From Trissonchulus latispiculum (taxonomy: Eukaryota > Nematoda > Enoplea > Enoplida > Ironidae): a DNA stretch of 64,000 bases. Positions 1 to 13,603 of the stretch are shown here, in pieces. The notes under the pieces were generated by a model. The model was not told the DNA's origin. It saw nothing but the letters and a program-made list of their open reading frames with translations, and made no database searches. The position numbers were made by a program, and so were the translations under genes. Numbering within the stretch: position 1 is the stretch's first letter; every line of letters begins with the position of its first letter. Location: NCBI GenBank assembly GCA_030248195.1, contig JASAND010013439.1:1-64000 (forward strand). The letters run 5' to 3'.

Positions 1-2545
1 TTATGCGGGGAGGAAACCTTGAGTAAAGGCATGAGACCCCCTGGTTTACAAACAAAAACTTATGTGGGTCGCCTTAGATAGTTTGACTTGCAATATGGCA
101 TGAGATTAAATACCCTCATACGGTTTTTGAAGGTTTACGATTTCTAAGGGTACGGAGTTCCAAACAGGGATTATAGCAAGGTTCACAAAAAAATCAAAAA
201 TCGAATTTTTGCTGGCAATTTCGCAAATGATGTCCGATCGAAAAACTTTTGGTACGTATGGAACGGCAGTGGCCCCCTCTACATATGGTGCAAATTTCAT
301 GTCGGTAGCCCTCGTGTAGCGTGAGTAATAAAAAATTTTTGTGATTTTTTTGTGAACGAATTCACAAAAAAAATCACTTGTTCACAAAAAATCACCACCG
401 GATCTGATCTCAGGATATAGCTAGGAAATTTTTCTTTTCATGCATAAATAGAGCATAGTCCATAGTGTTATTATATATGTAAAAAATTTGGACCCCCAAG
501 TTTTTTTGCAGGGGCTGAACTTCGAATTTTGGTTCTTGGCCCCCGGGTCCAAAGTGGCTACCCAGGCCAATGTGCTAGACCTTTATTATTGATACCGGGA
601 AGCTAGGAATTCTTTCCTTTGGTTTTTTGTGTTCTATTGCTCTAGTAAGCACAGAACAAACAATTTGGCGGAATAATTTTGTATCTGGAATGGTCACGTG
701 ACTTGGCCTAGGGTCACGGGACCTGGGTCGGGGTCACGTGACTGACCAAAAATTTTATTTCAAGGTCCCAGAAGTCTAAAAACTCGCCTATATAGGTTTT
801 TCGGTGCGTAGAATTCAAATTTGGCATTAGTTTTTAGGTAGCTTTTGCCCAGATAGGTGATCCTGACCACCACCTGGGTCCGGATGGGGTCCGGATCGGG
901 TCCATCGGCCGGACCGTCTGCCAGAAGGGGGTTGAGGTACCTAAAACATGCTCTATATAGATTTTCCGGGTGACTGAGCTCAAATTTGGCATTAGTTTTA
1001 CCCTAGCGATTGCCCCAGAGGCATTTTACAAAATGTTGATAGTGATTTTTCTTTTGTAAACTTGTTCACAAAACAATCACCCACCGGTGGCGAACCCAGA
1101 TAACATGGCAAAGCATCTAATATATGGTTGGATAGCTTAGAGTTAGGACATGTCACACGCATAATATGGGGTAGCTGCACAAAGTCCACAGTGAGTACCA
1201 GCAAAAATTTCAATTTTTGTCCGGAGTTGTCCGAGGGTCCGATTTTGGGTGGGTCGACTATTTTGGGCACCCTAGTCGAAGGAGTTGAGCCTCGGCAGCC
1301 AAACTTACCTATGTTGGGGTTGGGACTTGTGGCTACTACCATGCAAAAAATTTTCCGGCTGCGGCTTGTTGTTAGCCGTCTAGGTGGGTGATTTTTTGTG
1401 AATTTTCGGGGTGATTTTTTTGGTGAACCTTGCTATACTCTAACCGCAAAGAAAGTAAACCTGTGACTGGATCTTACAACAGGTTGTAGCAATTTTAATG
1501 ATCGATTATTTCTAAGGCTAAGCTCAGGGGCAAAATCAAAAAACTCATTAAAGTCCAAGTCTATTTTGTTGTGAACGATTTGGTAGGTTAATTTTAGATC
1601 GGCAATCAGTCTACGTACTTCTAACGGCTGTAGTTTTAACATTTCTAATCTATCCTTGTAATTCAGATCCCTTAGACCCCTATTCTAGATGGGGTCGGAT
1701 GAATGTTATGTAAAGTTTAATAAGAACTTCTGGACTTCTGCATTCGAAAGACCTTAATATTTGACCTAGGATTTGTCTAGCTCTTTTAGTAATTGTTTCT
1801 ACGTGTACATTAAATTTCATATCGTTTGTCAAGATTACACCCAAATCTTTAACTGACGCAACATGTGGTAAAGCAATGCCACTGAGATTTAGATTAACTT
1901 GAAAACCTGGATTACCGAGCGTTAAAATAACACATTTAGGAACGGAAAATTGAAGTTGACACTCAGTTGCCCAGGCGGTAATCCTATCCAAATCTGATTG
2001 TATTTTCTGAACGTCAGTTAAATTTTGGACAGTGAAAAATAACTTTGCATCGTCAACAGAAATTTTAACACTTGAATGTAGTAATACTTTCGTAATGTCA
2101 TTTATGTAAATCAAAAACAAAGGTCCCAAAACAGAACCCTGAGGAACTCCACTAAGCACTGGTACCCAATCAGAAAAAGCATCATTAATCATAACTCTCT
2201 GTGATCTGGAAGTGAGAAAGACTTCAAACCATCGAAGAATATCTCCAGTAATTCCAATTTGACCTAGGTTTTGCAAGAGCTTTAGAGTGGGATATTGTAT
2301 CAAAAGCTTTCTTAATATCTAAATACACCACAATTTTGCTTTTCCTGAGGTCTAAAGCTTTTGTCCAATCATTAAGACATCCTAAGAGTTGAGTTACTGT
2401 TGAGCGTTTACTTAGCCCGCCATGTTGGTGGCTAGATAGTATATGATTCAGACTTAGATGATTAAGTAACTTGGGCTTCAAAGTTTTCTCAAACGTTCTC
2501 ATTGCAAGTGATGTTAAACTAATTGGCCTATAGCTTATTAATGTA
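1..2545 (-). mobile_element. Decayed CR1/Jockey-like LINE, reverse transcriptase part
   Basis: On the minus strand the frames between about 2545 and 106 spell a non-LTR reverse transcriptase: YRPISLTSL near 2540, [10 protein letters not shown] near 2130, the catalytic box as SVDD in place of YADD near 2060, and a C-terminal PVWNS motif near 150. The reading frame shifts near 2290 and stops near 1680, so this is a dead copy. The 5' endonuclease half is absent, and the left end runs off the window. It is interrupted by a DNA transposon at 174-1435. Family assignment rests on general RT motifs and is approximate. Confidence 0.85.
174..1435. mobile_element. Non-autonomous DNA transposon with TA target duplication, inserted in the LINE
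   Basis: Terminal inverted repeats begin TAGCAAGGTTCAC at 174 and end with the complement at 1435. A TA dinucleotide lies on both sides (172-173 and 1436-1437). Removing the element with one TA rejoins the LINE frame exactly, which proves the boundaries. Inside, the motif GTGATTTTTTTGTGAAC and its complement recur near 335-400, 1045-1085 and 1390-1425, suggesting repeated subterminal binding sites. There are also 'cacgtgac' repeats at 695-745. No transposase is seen. TA duplication suggests the Tc1/mariner group. Confidence 0.85.
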
Positions 2546-2582
2546 GACTAATAAGCAATTTATTGTATCAAGAACGTGCTCG

Positions 2583-2890
<308 letters not shown>

Positions 2891-2896
2891 GTCAAC

Positions 2897-2897
2897 C

Positions 2898-2957
<60 letters not shown>
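2897..2957. repeat. (TA)n microsatellite
   Basis: Second TA tract, about 60 bases, immediately after the TGTCCCCAC repeats. Confidence 0.95.
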
Positions 2958-2959
<2 letters not shown>

Positions 2960-3786
2960 GTCTATACAATTTAAATTTAAAGACAGAATTCTCAAAATAA
3001 ATTGCAAATTTCATGTTCGTGCAGTGAAATTATTATAAAATACAATTCAAACTTTATTACAATGTTCTAGTAGCTACAAAAAAGCGAAAAATTGCACAAA
3101 AATTGTCCAAAACGTCAGAAAAAAATTTCGATTTTTGTAGTGTTAAAGAGCTGGTTCCGGTTCCGGTTTTTTAAAGCCAGTTCCGGTTCCGGTTTTTTGG
3201 AGTTCCGGTCGATCCCTAGGGGGCGAGCCCAAAGTACAATCTGAATTTTTAGCATTTTACTAAAGATTAGCATTTTCAGGTAAAAACGCAAAAAAATCGC
3301 TGTTTTTAAGCTTAAAATGACCTTGTTAGTTAATAAACTAGCTAAAAATTTAGAAAATGTTTGAAAATTTGACCTCAATAACCTAATTTTTTGACACTCG
3401 GACGACCCCCAAAAAAGTGGGGGGTGGGCTCACTGGCGGATCCAGGATTTCGTGACGAGGGTGCGGTAAAATTTCTCCAGCGGGAGCGTCCAGATGTTGA
3501 AGAAATTTTTTGTTTTTGCAATAAAATCGGTTTTCGGATCTTTAATTTTTTCATACTGAACTGAACAAATTTTTTAAAATTCTTGACATTTTTAGGCAAA
3601 AATGGTAATTTTCTCCGAAAAATCGGATGCATTTCAAGCTTTTTCTTCGCAAATGCAATAAATATGCGATTAAAAAGTATTAAATTCGCAATTTTTTGGT
3701 TTTTTGCCTTCTTCCTCTTTCTCTCCTTAATTTTTCCTACCTTCGAATCGCGACGGGGGGCGGCGGCGGCCCCCCCCCCCGGGGCT
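2958..3786. repeat. Repeat debris including a lone hAT-type end
   Basis: No gene seen. 3145-3230 contains alternating CCGGTTCC motifs ending in GTCGATCCCTA, the look of a decayed hAT-like terminus. At 3431 CACTGGCGGATCCAGG matches the terminus of the intact hAT-like element at 3787, but no matching right end was found, so it is probably a truncated copy. The rest is AT-rich low-complexity sequence ending in a CGG/C-homopolymer run at 3757-3780. Confidence 0.5.
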
Positions 3787-4814
3787 CAGTGGCGGATCCA
3801 GGGGGGGGGGAGGGGCCGGGGGCCCGGGGCCCCCCCCTTTGCGATTTGGGCCCCCTCCTTTGACATTCCGGGCCCCCCCTAGAAAAATTTTTCAGCTGTT
3901 TATATATGCACATTTTGAGTAAAAATACGCATAATTTTAATAAATTTCACAAATTTTTTAAAAAATTTCGCCTGCGGCGCACTTATATATACTTCTGTGC
4001 TGCTTTGTTACGTATATAACGTAGTTCTGTGTCAGAACTTCTGTCTCTTAAAGTGTCTTCTATTTTGTTTCCTTTCCTGTTTTGTAAGTATATATATAAA
4101 TGGGAAATGCAGGATTGATAATTGGCAGCTTCTGAAAGTGCTCTAGAATAAATTGAAATGAAAAATTATGAAAAGCATCCAATTCCCTTTTTGGTTTTCC
4201 ACTGATCGATTATACAACTCAATAACTCATCTCATCTTAAGTCTTAGCTAATCTTTTATTCTTTTTAAACATTTGAATTGCTGAATTTTCCACGATTTCA
4301 AAAAATTCTTCAACTTCTGGGGGCTCCGCCCCCAGACCCCCCGTTTTGCACATTACCTTTCTTTGCCCTTGTAACTTGTCCTCTCTATTGTCACCGTTCC
4401 TCGTATATATACTATATATTTTACTGCAAGGTTTTCATTGCGTAAGTTACTATATGTATATACATATATATCTCAATTTTATTTATTTAATCTTTTCAAA
4501 AGTTTGCATGACGGATTTTTTTCCAATTTCAAAAAATTCTTCAAATTCTGGGGGGCTCTGCCCCCCAGACCCCCCGTGTACTTGTGTAAATTCTCCATGC
4601 TTTGCTTCACTCACGGGATATAGTTGTTTTCAAATTGGCAAAATTCAAAGTGAACTACCCTTTCCATACACAATTTTAATTTTCTTGTAATAATATTTTG
4701 TTCCTGGAAAAAGAAATTTTTACCCCCCCCCCCCTCCCGGAAAATTTGGTTACCCCCCCCCGGAAAAATTTTTCAGCGGGCCCCCCCCTTTTCAAAATCC
4801 TGGATCCGCCACTG
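3787..4814. mobile_element. hAT-like non-autonomous element, 1028 bp
   Basis: Starts CAGTGGCGGATCCAGG at 3787 and ends with its complement at 4814. It is flanked by an 8-bp duplication, CCGGGGCT at 3779-3786 and CCTGGGCT at 4815-4822 (7 of 8 match). Termini beginning CAGTGGCGG and 8-bp duplications are typical of the hAT superfamily. The interior is AT-rich between G-rich and C-rich subterminal blocks and contains no transposase. Two internal copies of TTCAAAAAATTCTTCAA with a GGGGGCTC(T/C)GCCCCC palindrome (near 4300 and 4540) form a direct duplication. Confidence 0.85.
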
Positions 4815-4839
4815 CCTGGGCTCATCTTCCCCGCAAAAA

Positions 4840-5970
4840 TGCCAGGAGGGTGGGGGTTCGGGGGAAGCAGCCAAAACTTGGGGGAAGGATATGTCAATTA
4901 TTATGGGGTGGGGGCATAGTTTCCTTAGGGGGGGGTTGGGGGCATAGGTGTAAGGTGGGGGGGGGTTGGGGGGTAGCCCCCCAAACATTTTTTCAACCCC
5001 CCCCCAGAAATTTTTGGGGGGGGGACGTCCCCCCCCCCCCCCAACGGGGGGGGGGTGTGTCGCGCCGGCCAAAAATAGGGTATTTTTAGGGTAAATTTTG
5101 CAAAAATTTTCAAAAAGTCCCAAATTTTTGGCTTAATGTACTTGTTATTGCGAGAAATACAAGTTTTTAATAGTTTTTATGGACTTTTTGACTGAATATT
5201 AGCCTTCTTTTGAACTTAGAAACACCTGGACAATCAAGTTTTACAGTTTAAAACCACTGTCTAATGTAAAAATTACTTCACGATTAGATGTTTATTAGTA
5301 TTATAAACGGCTGAAAATGCGGTTTTTGACATAAAAATTGAAAAATTTTTTTGGGGTAGGGTTGGGGGGGTCTCCAGAGGGGGCCCCCCCACCCCAAATC
5401 TCCGTTACACCTATGGTTGGGGGCATAGGTGTAAGGTGGGGGGGGGGTTGGGGGGGGTAGCCCCCCCCAAGCCTTTTTTCACCCCCCCCCCACACATTTT
5501 GGGGGGGGGCGCCCCCCCCCCAACTGGGGGGGGGGGGGGTAGTCGCGCCGAAGGCGCGAAAAATGGCCTAAAATTGGGTATTTTTAGGGTAAATTTTGAA
5601 AAAATTTTCAAAAATGTCCAAATTTTTGGCTTAAACTGTTTATTATTATGAGAAATACACGTTTTTAACTGTATTATGGATCTTATGACTCAATATTGTC
5701 CTTATTTTGGACTTGGAAACATGTTGGCAATCAAGTTTTTGAGTTTAAAACCACTGTCTAATGTTAAAATTACTTTATGGTTAGATGTTTTTTATCATTA
5801 GAAACGGCTGAAAATGCGATTTTTGGCATAAAAAATGAAAATTTTTTTTGGGGGAGGGTTGGGGGGGGTCCTGGGGGGGGGGTTGGGGGGGGTCGCCAGA
5901 GGGGGCCCCCCCCAGAAAATGGTGGGGGGGGAGCCTCCCCCACCTCAAATCTGCGTTACCCCTATGGTTG
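4840..5970. repeat. Tandem pair of G/C-homopolymer-bordered units
   Basis: GCATAGGTGTAAGGTGGGGG occurs at 4943 and again at 5423. It is followed each time by runs of 8-12 G or C, a CGCGCC box, a conserved AT-rich core (for example the shared ACCACTGTCTAATGT) and a closing ACCTATGGTTGGGGG. The two units are about 480 and 545 bp and clearly homologous. All open frames here on both strands are low-complexity Gly/Pro artefacts. Confidence 0.8.
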
Positions 5971-7083
5971 GGGGGTACCCCCCCCCCCAAAATTTTCGAC
6001 CAAATTTACAACCTCCCAGATTTTTGGAGTATCCCTCCCCCCACTTTTTGCTACCCCCCCCCCCGAACCCCCCCCAACGATTTTTGGACCCGAAAAGGTA
6101 GCTAAATTTGGTCGAAAAATGGTCATTTTTTGAAAAATTTTAATAAAATTTTGGCCTAAAATCGCTTTAAAACGGTGCAAAAACGCCTAAAACGTTAAGA
6201 ACAAGCCTTATTTTGATGAAAAAAGGGCTAAATTACAGAAAATTTTGCATTTTTTGGCCATTTTTTGAATTTTCTGAGGTCCGAATTTTGGGGGGGGGGG
6301 TTCGGGGGGGGGTGGTACTCCCCATCACGTTTCGGGGGTCGACCTCCAAATTTCCGAAGTTTACCCCCCCCCCCAACCAAGATTTCCAGGGAAACTATGG
6401 GTGGGGGCAAAATGTGGTGCGCTCGCCTGGCCCCTCCCTTCTGGCCTTTTCCTAAGCAAAAATTTCTGGGGGGGGAGAAAATTTTTTCGAAAAATGCGTA
6501 AAAAATTGCTATTTTTGCTGCTGAGCTAAATATGAACTATTTTTTAAAATTGTCTAAAAATCCGGCGGAACAGGAAAAAGTTTTCAAAATTTACCATCAA
6601 AACCATAGATGTGTTGGGGGGGTGGGGGGGACCCCCACTAAAATGACAAATTTTGGCGACCCCCCAAGATTTTCAGATTTTTGCTACCCCCCCCCCCCCG
6701 ATTTTTGGCCAAAAAGTGGCCAAAAATGGCATAAAATCGAAAATTTAGGTTGGTCCCCCCACCTTCCGTCGGAATCCCCCCCCAGATTTTTTTGCACAGC
6801 CACACCTATGATCAAAACCTTATTTTTCCGGGCACTTTAACGTTCTGGGGGAAAGGCCCGAATCCTGGGGGGGGCGACCCAAGTCCGGGAAGGAGCGAAT
6901 TTCTAGGGGGGTGTCCTCCATCCCACCTCCCACCCTGTAAAAAAGCCAGCCCTTGCCGACGCCCGTGTATATGTATCTATATGCCGTCTATATGGATCTG
7001 TATATTTCCAGTTATATAAATTTGATGCTGAATTTGAGACTGCTTCCTAGCCAATGGCGTATGTAATATTATTTTCTGGCTAA
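5971..7083. repeat. Further G/C-homopolymer repeats upstream of PPP1R37
   Basis: Related but more decayed blocks of C and G runs alternate with AAAATTTT-type sequence up to about 6950. The text 'cacacctatgatc' near 6800 echoes the unit end seen at 5410 and 5955. No coding signal. From 6950 to 7083 the sequence becomes ordinary and could hold the 5' untranslated region of the next gene, but I see no identifiable promoter. Confidence 0.5.
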
Positions 7084-7966
7084 ATGTCCCATCTGAAATT
7101 CCTTTCCTCACTGCAAGATTATTTCAGCAAACCTGCACTCTGCACTCTTGCCTACTCCAGTGAGAATGTTCTAGTTCCCAGCGGAATTACCGGACTTTCG
7201 CATAGTCCAGCAGATACGACGATCATTCCTCCAAATAACAGGTCGTATCCGAACGGTTTGACTCCCACATCAGTCTCTTTAAGCATGACGAGTTTAGCTT
7301 CTTCTGAGAAATCAGCGACATCTCATATGGCATCACCAGAAACGAACTGTGTAAGCCCACTGGCCGAATGCTCTCATTCCTCCGATCAATCACAGGTATT
7401 TCACAAACCGTTGCTGATAACTGAAGTGTCGAAACTCGATCTGTGCAGTTTGAATGATAACGCAGAGCCGAATACAACACCTGGTTCAATAACTAACACT
7501 GACACTACTGTTACGTCTGTTTCGTCCACTCCAACCATTACCATGTCTGACTCTGCTAACAATCTACAGATAATCTGCAGTGAGAATCAGGAGTGTGAGA
7601 AGAAAGATATCCATTTATTCCCCAGTAAGAATAACCAGATTGATAGTTCGGGAGGCACGACCTTATGTGATAGTCCTCCGTCAAACCTAAATCCGAGTAA
7701 GGACTACTCTGAGCTACGGAATGGTCTGTTGCCATGCCGTGATCATCTCCGGATGTGTCATCCGGTCTCAATTCTCAGTTCTTCCACAGTGGATGGAAAC
7801 AGTGGTCGGACCTCTGGTACCAAAAAAGTCGATCACGGAAGGGCGACGGAAGGCTCTTTTGAGCGATCGATCGGCACAGGGCCGGGAAAGCGAGTGCGAT
7901 TTCCAGAGTGCGACAGTAATCTAGTCACCCATGCATTTCATCCCAAATCTGCATTCCGAATGAATG
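7084..7966 (+). CDS. PPP1R37: PPP1R37 exon 1: Ser/Thr-rich N-terminus and RVxF motif
   Basis: Encodes residues 1-294. The first 265 residues are low-complexity Ser/Thr/Pro/Asn sequence without a recognised domain. The end reads KRVRFPE, the PP1 docking motif, followed by HPKSAFR, which parallels the conserved segment after the motif in vertebrate PPP1R37. The donor is AATG|GTAAAC at 7967, leaving one base (phase 1). Confidence 0.88.
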
Positions 7967-10900
7967 GTAAACTGTTTTTAAACTGTTTTGAACTTCATTA
8001 TCGCGTATTATAAGTAGTTATTATAATGTAGTTGTTTTTGATGCGGAACAAGAATTATGATCGTTGTGATGAGAATTTATTAGGTTATATATATACGTAC
8101 GTTTAATTTAGTAGACTGCTCATTTCTTTGAAATCTGTTCTATAGCTTCCATAAAGTATTTTACGGTCTTGGTTGGTATATATATATATATACCCAGAAG
8201 TTAAGAACGTTTTGATTTTTTAAATAAAATTTTTCCTCAATTTCTTCAATTATATATTTGTCTCTAGGAATTCCGGTTGTGCTCAAACGTAGATTTATGA
8301 TAAAGCTGGGTATATTGGTATATATATATACGTATATATACGTATAATTGGGATGCACCGGGTATCGGCCCCGGTAGTCTGTCCCCGTCTACGGTGGTCA
8401 GGCCCCGGTCCTAACCGGGGCCTAAATTTAGCAAAATATATTTTAAACTTTTTAAACTTTTTGGCATTTTTTTACCCAAATTTTGAAATTTCGAAAGTCA
8501 AAAATAGGTCTAAGTGATACAAATCGTTTTTTGTGATTCAAAGATTCAAAACAGCAATAGTAACGTTTGTATGCAAGAAATTACGCATGTATTGCTAAAC
8601 TTGAATTTTTAAGAAAATGTTTGAAAATTTTCATTTTGGACCCCCAAGTTCTATATAGGCCGCGGCCCCGGCCCCGGCAGTGTATCTATGTTGCTATATA
8701 CCGTATATTGTTTTATTTTTAGATGTTGCCAATCTCCATGAAATACTAGGAGCTTATGTGTCTGCGTGCCATAGACATAGAGTTTCGCCAAGTCTGAAAG
8801 TTGAAAAACAAATTGGCGTAAGTTTTGCGTGTTGGACTTCCTTTTATTAATGTAATTTTTTTGGTGTTTGTTAAAATTACCTTGGTGTCTGCTGGCGAAA
8901 AAGGTGGGTAGGGGAAAGCGGCGGACCCCCATGATCGAGACCGAGAACCAGGGTTTTTTAAGTGCTTTCCAGTGTGTTTTTCTAAGAAAATGTGTTTTCT
9001 GAAAATCTATTTTTCGCGGTTTTCTCGACATTGGCTACTTTTGGTCACTCTCCAGGTGAATGTAAACAGGCAGTGGCTTGAAGATGCGATTTGGAAGCCT
9101 GGAGCGCTGTAGAACCGTCTAAATGTTTTTGAAACGAGTATACGTATATAGGAGGATCTGGTACAGGGTATTTTTTGCAGGGGGGGGGGCGAGGGGCCCT
9201 CGAAAATGCCTTCCCCTCCCCGAAACTTTAAACATTTTAACTTTCTAAGAAAAAGTATGTGAAAACAGTAAAAACACAAATAAAAGACTATGACCGAAAC
9301 GCTCAACCAGTTGCTTTAAGCTTAGGTTCATACAGCTTTTGTTGCGTAGACTCAGTATTAGATGCACTTCAACACCATGAAGATTGGTTTGCGCACCTCT
9401 TTACCTAGTTTTCATAACACTAATTTGAATGTTGGTGATGTTGTATATAAAAGGTGCTTCCAAAAAAATTCATGGAAATATACAAAATCTGTCTAGGTTT
9501 TGACACGACATCGTGCAGAGGGTGCTACAACGCTAAAATGAGTTATCATCAAATTTGACATAGTTTGTGACGTCACTGTCTTGTATGGTTCCGTTTAAAT
9601 TTAAAATCCTAACTTTAAGTAATAAAAATAAATTTCAAACGACTAGGAAGAATTTTGAAAGATGACCTGTTTTATTGAGATTGTGGCGCTTTATGCTTTG
9701 GATAAAAGTTCACTGAAGCTTGTGTCATAGTCATTGGAAGTAAACACTAATTATAAGCTCTATGACTGAATTCATGTAAGTGTTTTATTTTTAGTCTTGG
9801 GATGTGACCTTGCATCGGCAAGAGTGTTTCAGCTTACGAGGTAAGTTATGTGTTTTTAGATTTATTTTCATTTGTTATTTTCTGCGAAGATAGAGGCGAT
9901 ATATTTCAAAAGCAGGAGACTTCAGCGTAGATTTTGTAAATGTTTCGTGAATTCGATACTTCTACAAAGTGAAATGCAATGATATAACAGCATATACTAA
10001 TTTAGGTTGGTAGATTTCCTACAAGAATTCATAATTTCGTGCACATAGTATACTTGGTGTATGAATACTTTAAATCAGGTTTCTTTGGAATTAATTTTGG
10101 GTGTTCTAAAGCATGTAAATTGTTAGCATATCGACTAGTAGTCTCTGATATTCCCTGTAGGTAAATAGTTGAGCTGAGTGCTTCTAAGAACTGAGAAATG
10201 GGTGGGCTAAGTTTTTAAAATCTCATAATGGCCATAATGCCCGACTACAGTTCTATCTGGGATCAACAAATCAGCTGGACCGAAGGCAGGCCCTCTTTAG
10301 ATGACTGAGAAGGACAAAAGACCAAATTGGGTAGTCGAAGAGGGGTATGTGTTACGAAGAAATCTACATTAAAATTTTTAAAGCCCACATATAGTATATA
10401 CGTATATCAGGTGAAAGCTGACACCTAGGTCCTGAATATCCAAACGAAAATTTTTATTTTGAGCGGGTCGCCAGTCAAGTTGAAAAAGAGGCAATGTTCC
10501 TAAGATATTGAAAACAAAATTGAAAGTATTCTTCGATTTCTTACGGTTTACGAGATTACAGGATAACTTAAAGCGAGTCCACAACTGACCATTTTTTGAA
10601 AAATCAAATACGTATATATTGAAAGATTTCGACAGCATCAACCGTGCTGGTCCGTCGGTTGCAGGGTTGGGAGTTTTGGTCTCCTCACCGAGGATTGATG
10701 CGTGTTGGTGTGACATCGTTTCCCAACAGCAGTGGGCTGGTGGACATCCAATTGGCTAGTGAGTCCCCAACATCATTTTGGGGCTGCCAGGGGTCCCAGA
10801 TAGGGCTATGGGCATTTAAATCACCACAGATTGTCCTGTTCGTGGTGGGCAGGAAGCTTGGGTCGAAATTTTGGACACGTTGATCTTGGCCGTCGTTGAG

Positions 10901-13568
10901 AATGGGCGGGACGTAGAGGTTGACTAATGTGACCGGGCCTGATTTCAGCTGCAGGTGAACAGTCGTTAAGTCCGAGCAAAGATCATTTGGGGCCAGGTGC
11001 GTTAGAGATGGGCGCGGAAAAAAGGTTTTCCGTTTTTTTCCATTTTTTTCCGATGGGGTGGAAAAAATTGGAAAATATTCCTAACGTTATTTTGACGATT
11101 TTTACAATAAAATATCATGTTTTCTGAGATTTTCCAGCAATTTCACACTATATTTACAACCTTTTCCGTGGGTCATAGTAGGTGTGGGTATGTTAAATCT
11201 GACGAAATAGTATTTGGGTTTTTTTGACGCATCGGAAAAAATGGAAGGAAAAATATTCGGGACATGTTCTGAAAGTTAATTTATGACCTCAGAACATTAA
11301 GAAACTATCAAAAATAGTGTTTGATGAGGTAAGAATACGATATTCATGAATTTGGGCTAATTTTGGGATTTGACATTTTTTCCTTTGGAATGTGAAAATG
11401 ATTGCATAACTCAGGTCGAGTTAATACTTCCATAACCTAACAGTGGACTGTTCAACCAAAACTGTTAAAATATCTGGAATTGTTTACTTTACGAAGCGCG
11501 TTACCTACGAAAACCACAAACTAGGTCTAGTATAACCGCCAAGGTATACAGAAGTCACCTGTCCTTTGCTTTACAGCATCACCCACTGAAAATATTTGAT
11601 TCCTATAATCAATACTGGAACCTTTCTAAGCGCTTGTGCTATTGCATTACCCCTGTGAGGCTACTAAATATCGTGAAATCCACGGGAAAGGTAGCCGTAT
11701 GCTTCTTCCGGACGACAACCTCGGTGTTGAATCCATTTCGTCGGCAGATGACAGGGGATCTGTGTTCTCCACCAAGCCGCCCCACTGCGGCAAAGCGGAT
11801 TCTTCGGAGCAGTTTCCACTTTCATCTGTCTGGTCAACGGTGCTTAATGGTTTCCAATTCGGTGGGGCATGGCTGGTCCTTCCCCTTTCTGTTTTTATCT
11901 TCAGTCATGTCGGAGCTGCATGCCTCCTGCCTTTAAATTATGGTGCCGAGGGGGTGGACCTCTTCTGTTGACCTATTCCAGTCTTCCCTTTGTGATCTGC
12001 CTTACAAGGACGTGTGCGGGGCGTGGCGGTATATGGATACTTTCCGATTGCCGCTAAGGAAGGAGGAGAAGAAGAAGTGCTTTTGAATGAGTTATAAAGC
12101 TAAGCAAACAGTTTAGTTTTCCACATTTTTGCTTAGACTTTAGTACTGTTTTACGTGAGTGGCCGTTTTTAGGAGAGAAAGTAACCTTGATGCATATGGA
12201 AAGTCTCGAAGAAATCTTCAAAAGAATTAGATTCCTTTGGGTTGACTTCGAATATTGCTTTCTGGATGATGAGGTAAGATTATTGTCATACGTAATTGTG
12301 CAGAATTAGGTAATTTAGACTTCAATTGTCAATATAAAGTTTGTTTTTTGTAAAGCAGATCTGCTTATCTTCTTTCTTAGCTTCTTTTTATTTGATCCCT
12401 GTGTCCACTAATTTTGTTTTACTTTAGTTTTCATTATTCCTTGAAGACAGTGTAAAATAAACTGCTCAGGAGCTGCACAAAATCCTGCGCAGATTTCATG
12501 CGCAAATTGTAAAGCACGTTGAGTTTAGTATGCGTGCAAATTTCAACCCCGTATCACGTACCATTAAAAAGTTGCACTCCGGACCATTTATTTCGGCGAT
12601 GTTTTTTTCGGTTTCGCCTCGGTCAGATTGTCCTATTTTTCCGCCTCTTTCGCGTAATCTGCAGGGAAGGGCGGACCTAAAAGGGTGTAAGGTCTGGTAA
12701 CCCTATACGCCATTTAAGAATCGCTACTTTTTTGCACCGCAGGTGGACCGAAGCGGCGCAGCCAAGTCGGCTCAGAGCGAAGACCATTTTCCAGCATATT
12801 TTTTAGGGATTTTGTCAGAGGGGGGCTTCGGGGTGAAATAGCGTCAAAATAGCTTCTCTTCAGGATTTAAGCATGAAATGTGACTGTATGGCTTGATATC
12901 CCGGATTCGCTTATAGTACAGTAAGGTTCATTTAAAACTTTAGTTTTCGCGAAGTTCGCCTTTTTCGCGAGCTTTGCGAAAGTTGTAACTTAATCAAATT
13001 GGGCTAATTTCTCGTAGACATTTCACGAACAAAATGAATGTACGCGAAATCCATGGGAATCTAGCTGGGTTGGCTGAACTTCAGCAAAGTCAAGTTTTTT
13101 TATGAAAAATCTTCGTCAAGTTTTCTTTAAACAACTCTGTTGATTTTTGCAAACGATCAATAGGATAGGACTAACTAAACAAAACTAGGCAAACTAACAC
13201 GTTTTCTCAGAAAGTTTTTGTAACTTTTGAATAATTTTGGAAAAAACTAGTAAATGCTTAAACATTTTAGACAGCAGTAGCCCTTGCAGATATGTTGGAA
13301 TTTTATGATAGCGCTTTGCGTCTTAATTTGTCTTTCAATCAGCATATTGGTCTTCGTGGATGGCAAGCTGTTTGTCGAATGCTCAGAAAGGTAATAGTAT
13401 ATGTGTACCTTAATGTGACAGTGATGGATAAAGAAAAATGACTAAAAGGTTTTTCTACTAAACTACTTTTCTCCTTTTTTCTGCAATTTTGCTGATGAAT
13501 CGAAGCATTTTAATAATACTGGAACTCCACGCGGTATGGGAGTGAGCCCTTCAGGTGTGCAATTGCGG

Positions 13569-13603
<35 letters not shown>

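Noticed and set aside
3431..4814. A larger hAT element starting at 3431
   Set aside because: The 8-bp duplication and the best end match fit 3787-4814; the flank before 3431 does not repeat after 4814.
4676..7019. Many Gly/Pro-rich frames on both strands
   Set aside because: They follow from G and C homopolymers, overlap in several frames and show no domain.
11634..12057. Three overlapping plus-strand frames of 60-110 codons
   Set aside because: No protein similarity; the block ends in a GAAGAAG tail and is more likely a retroposed 3' segment. The true PPP1R37 exon follows at 12173.
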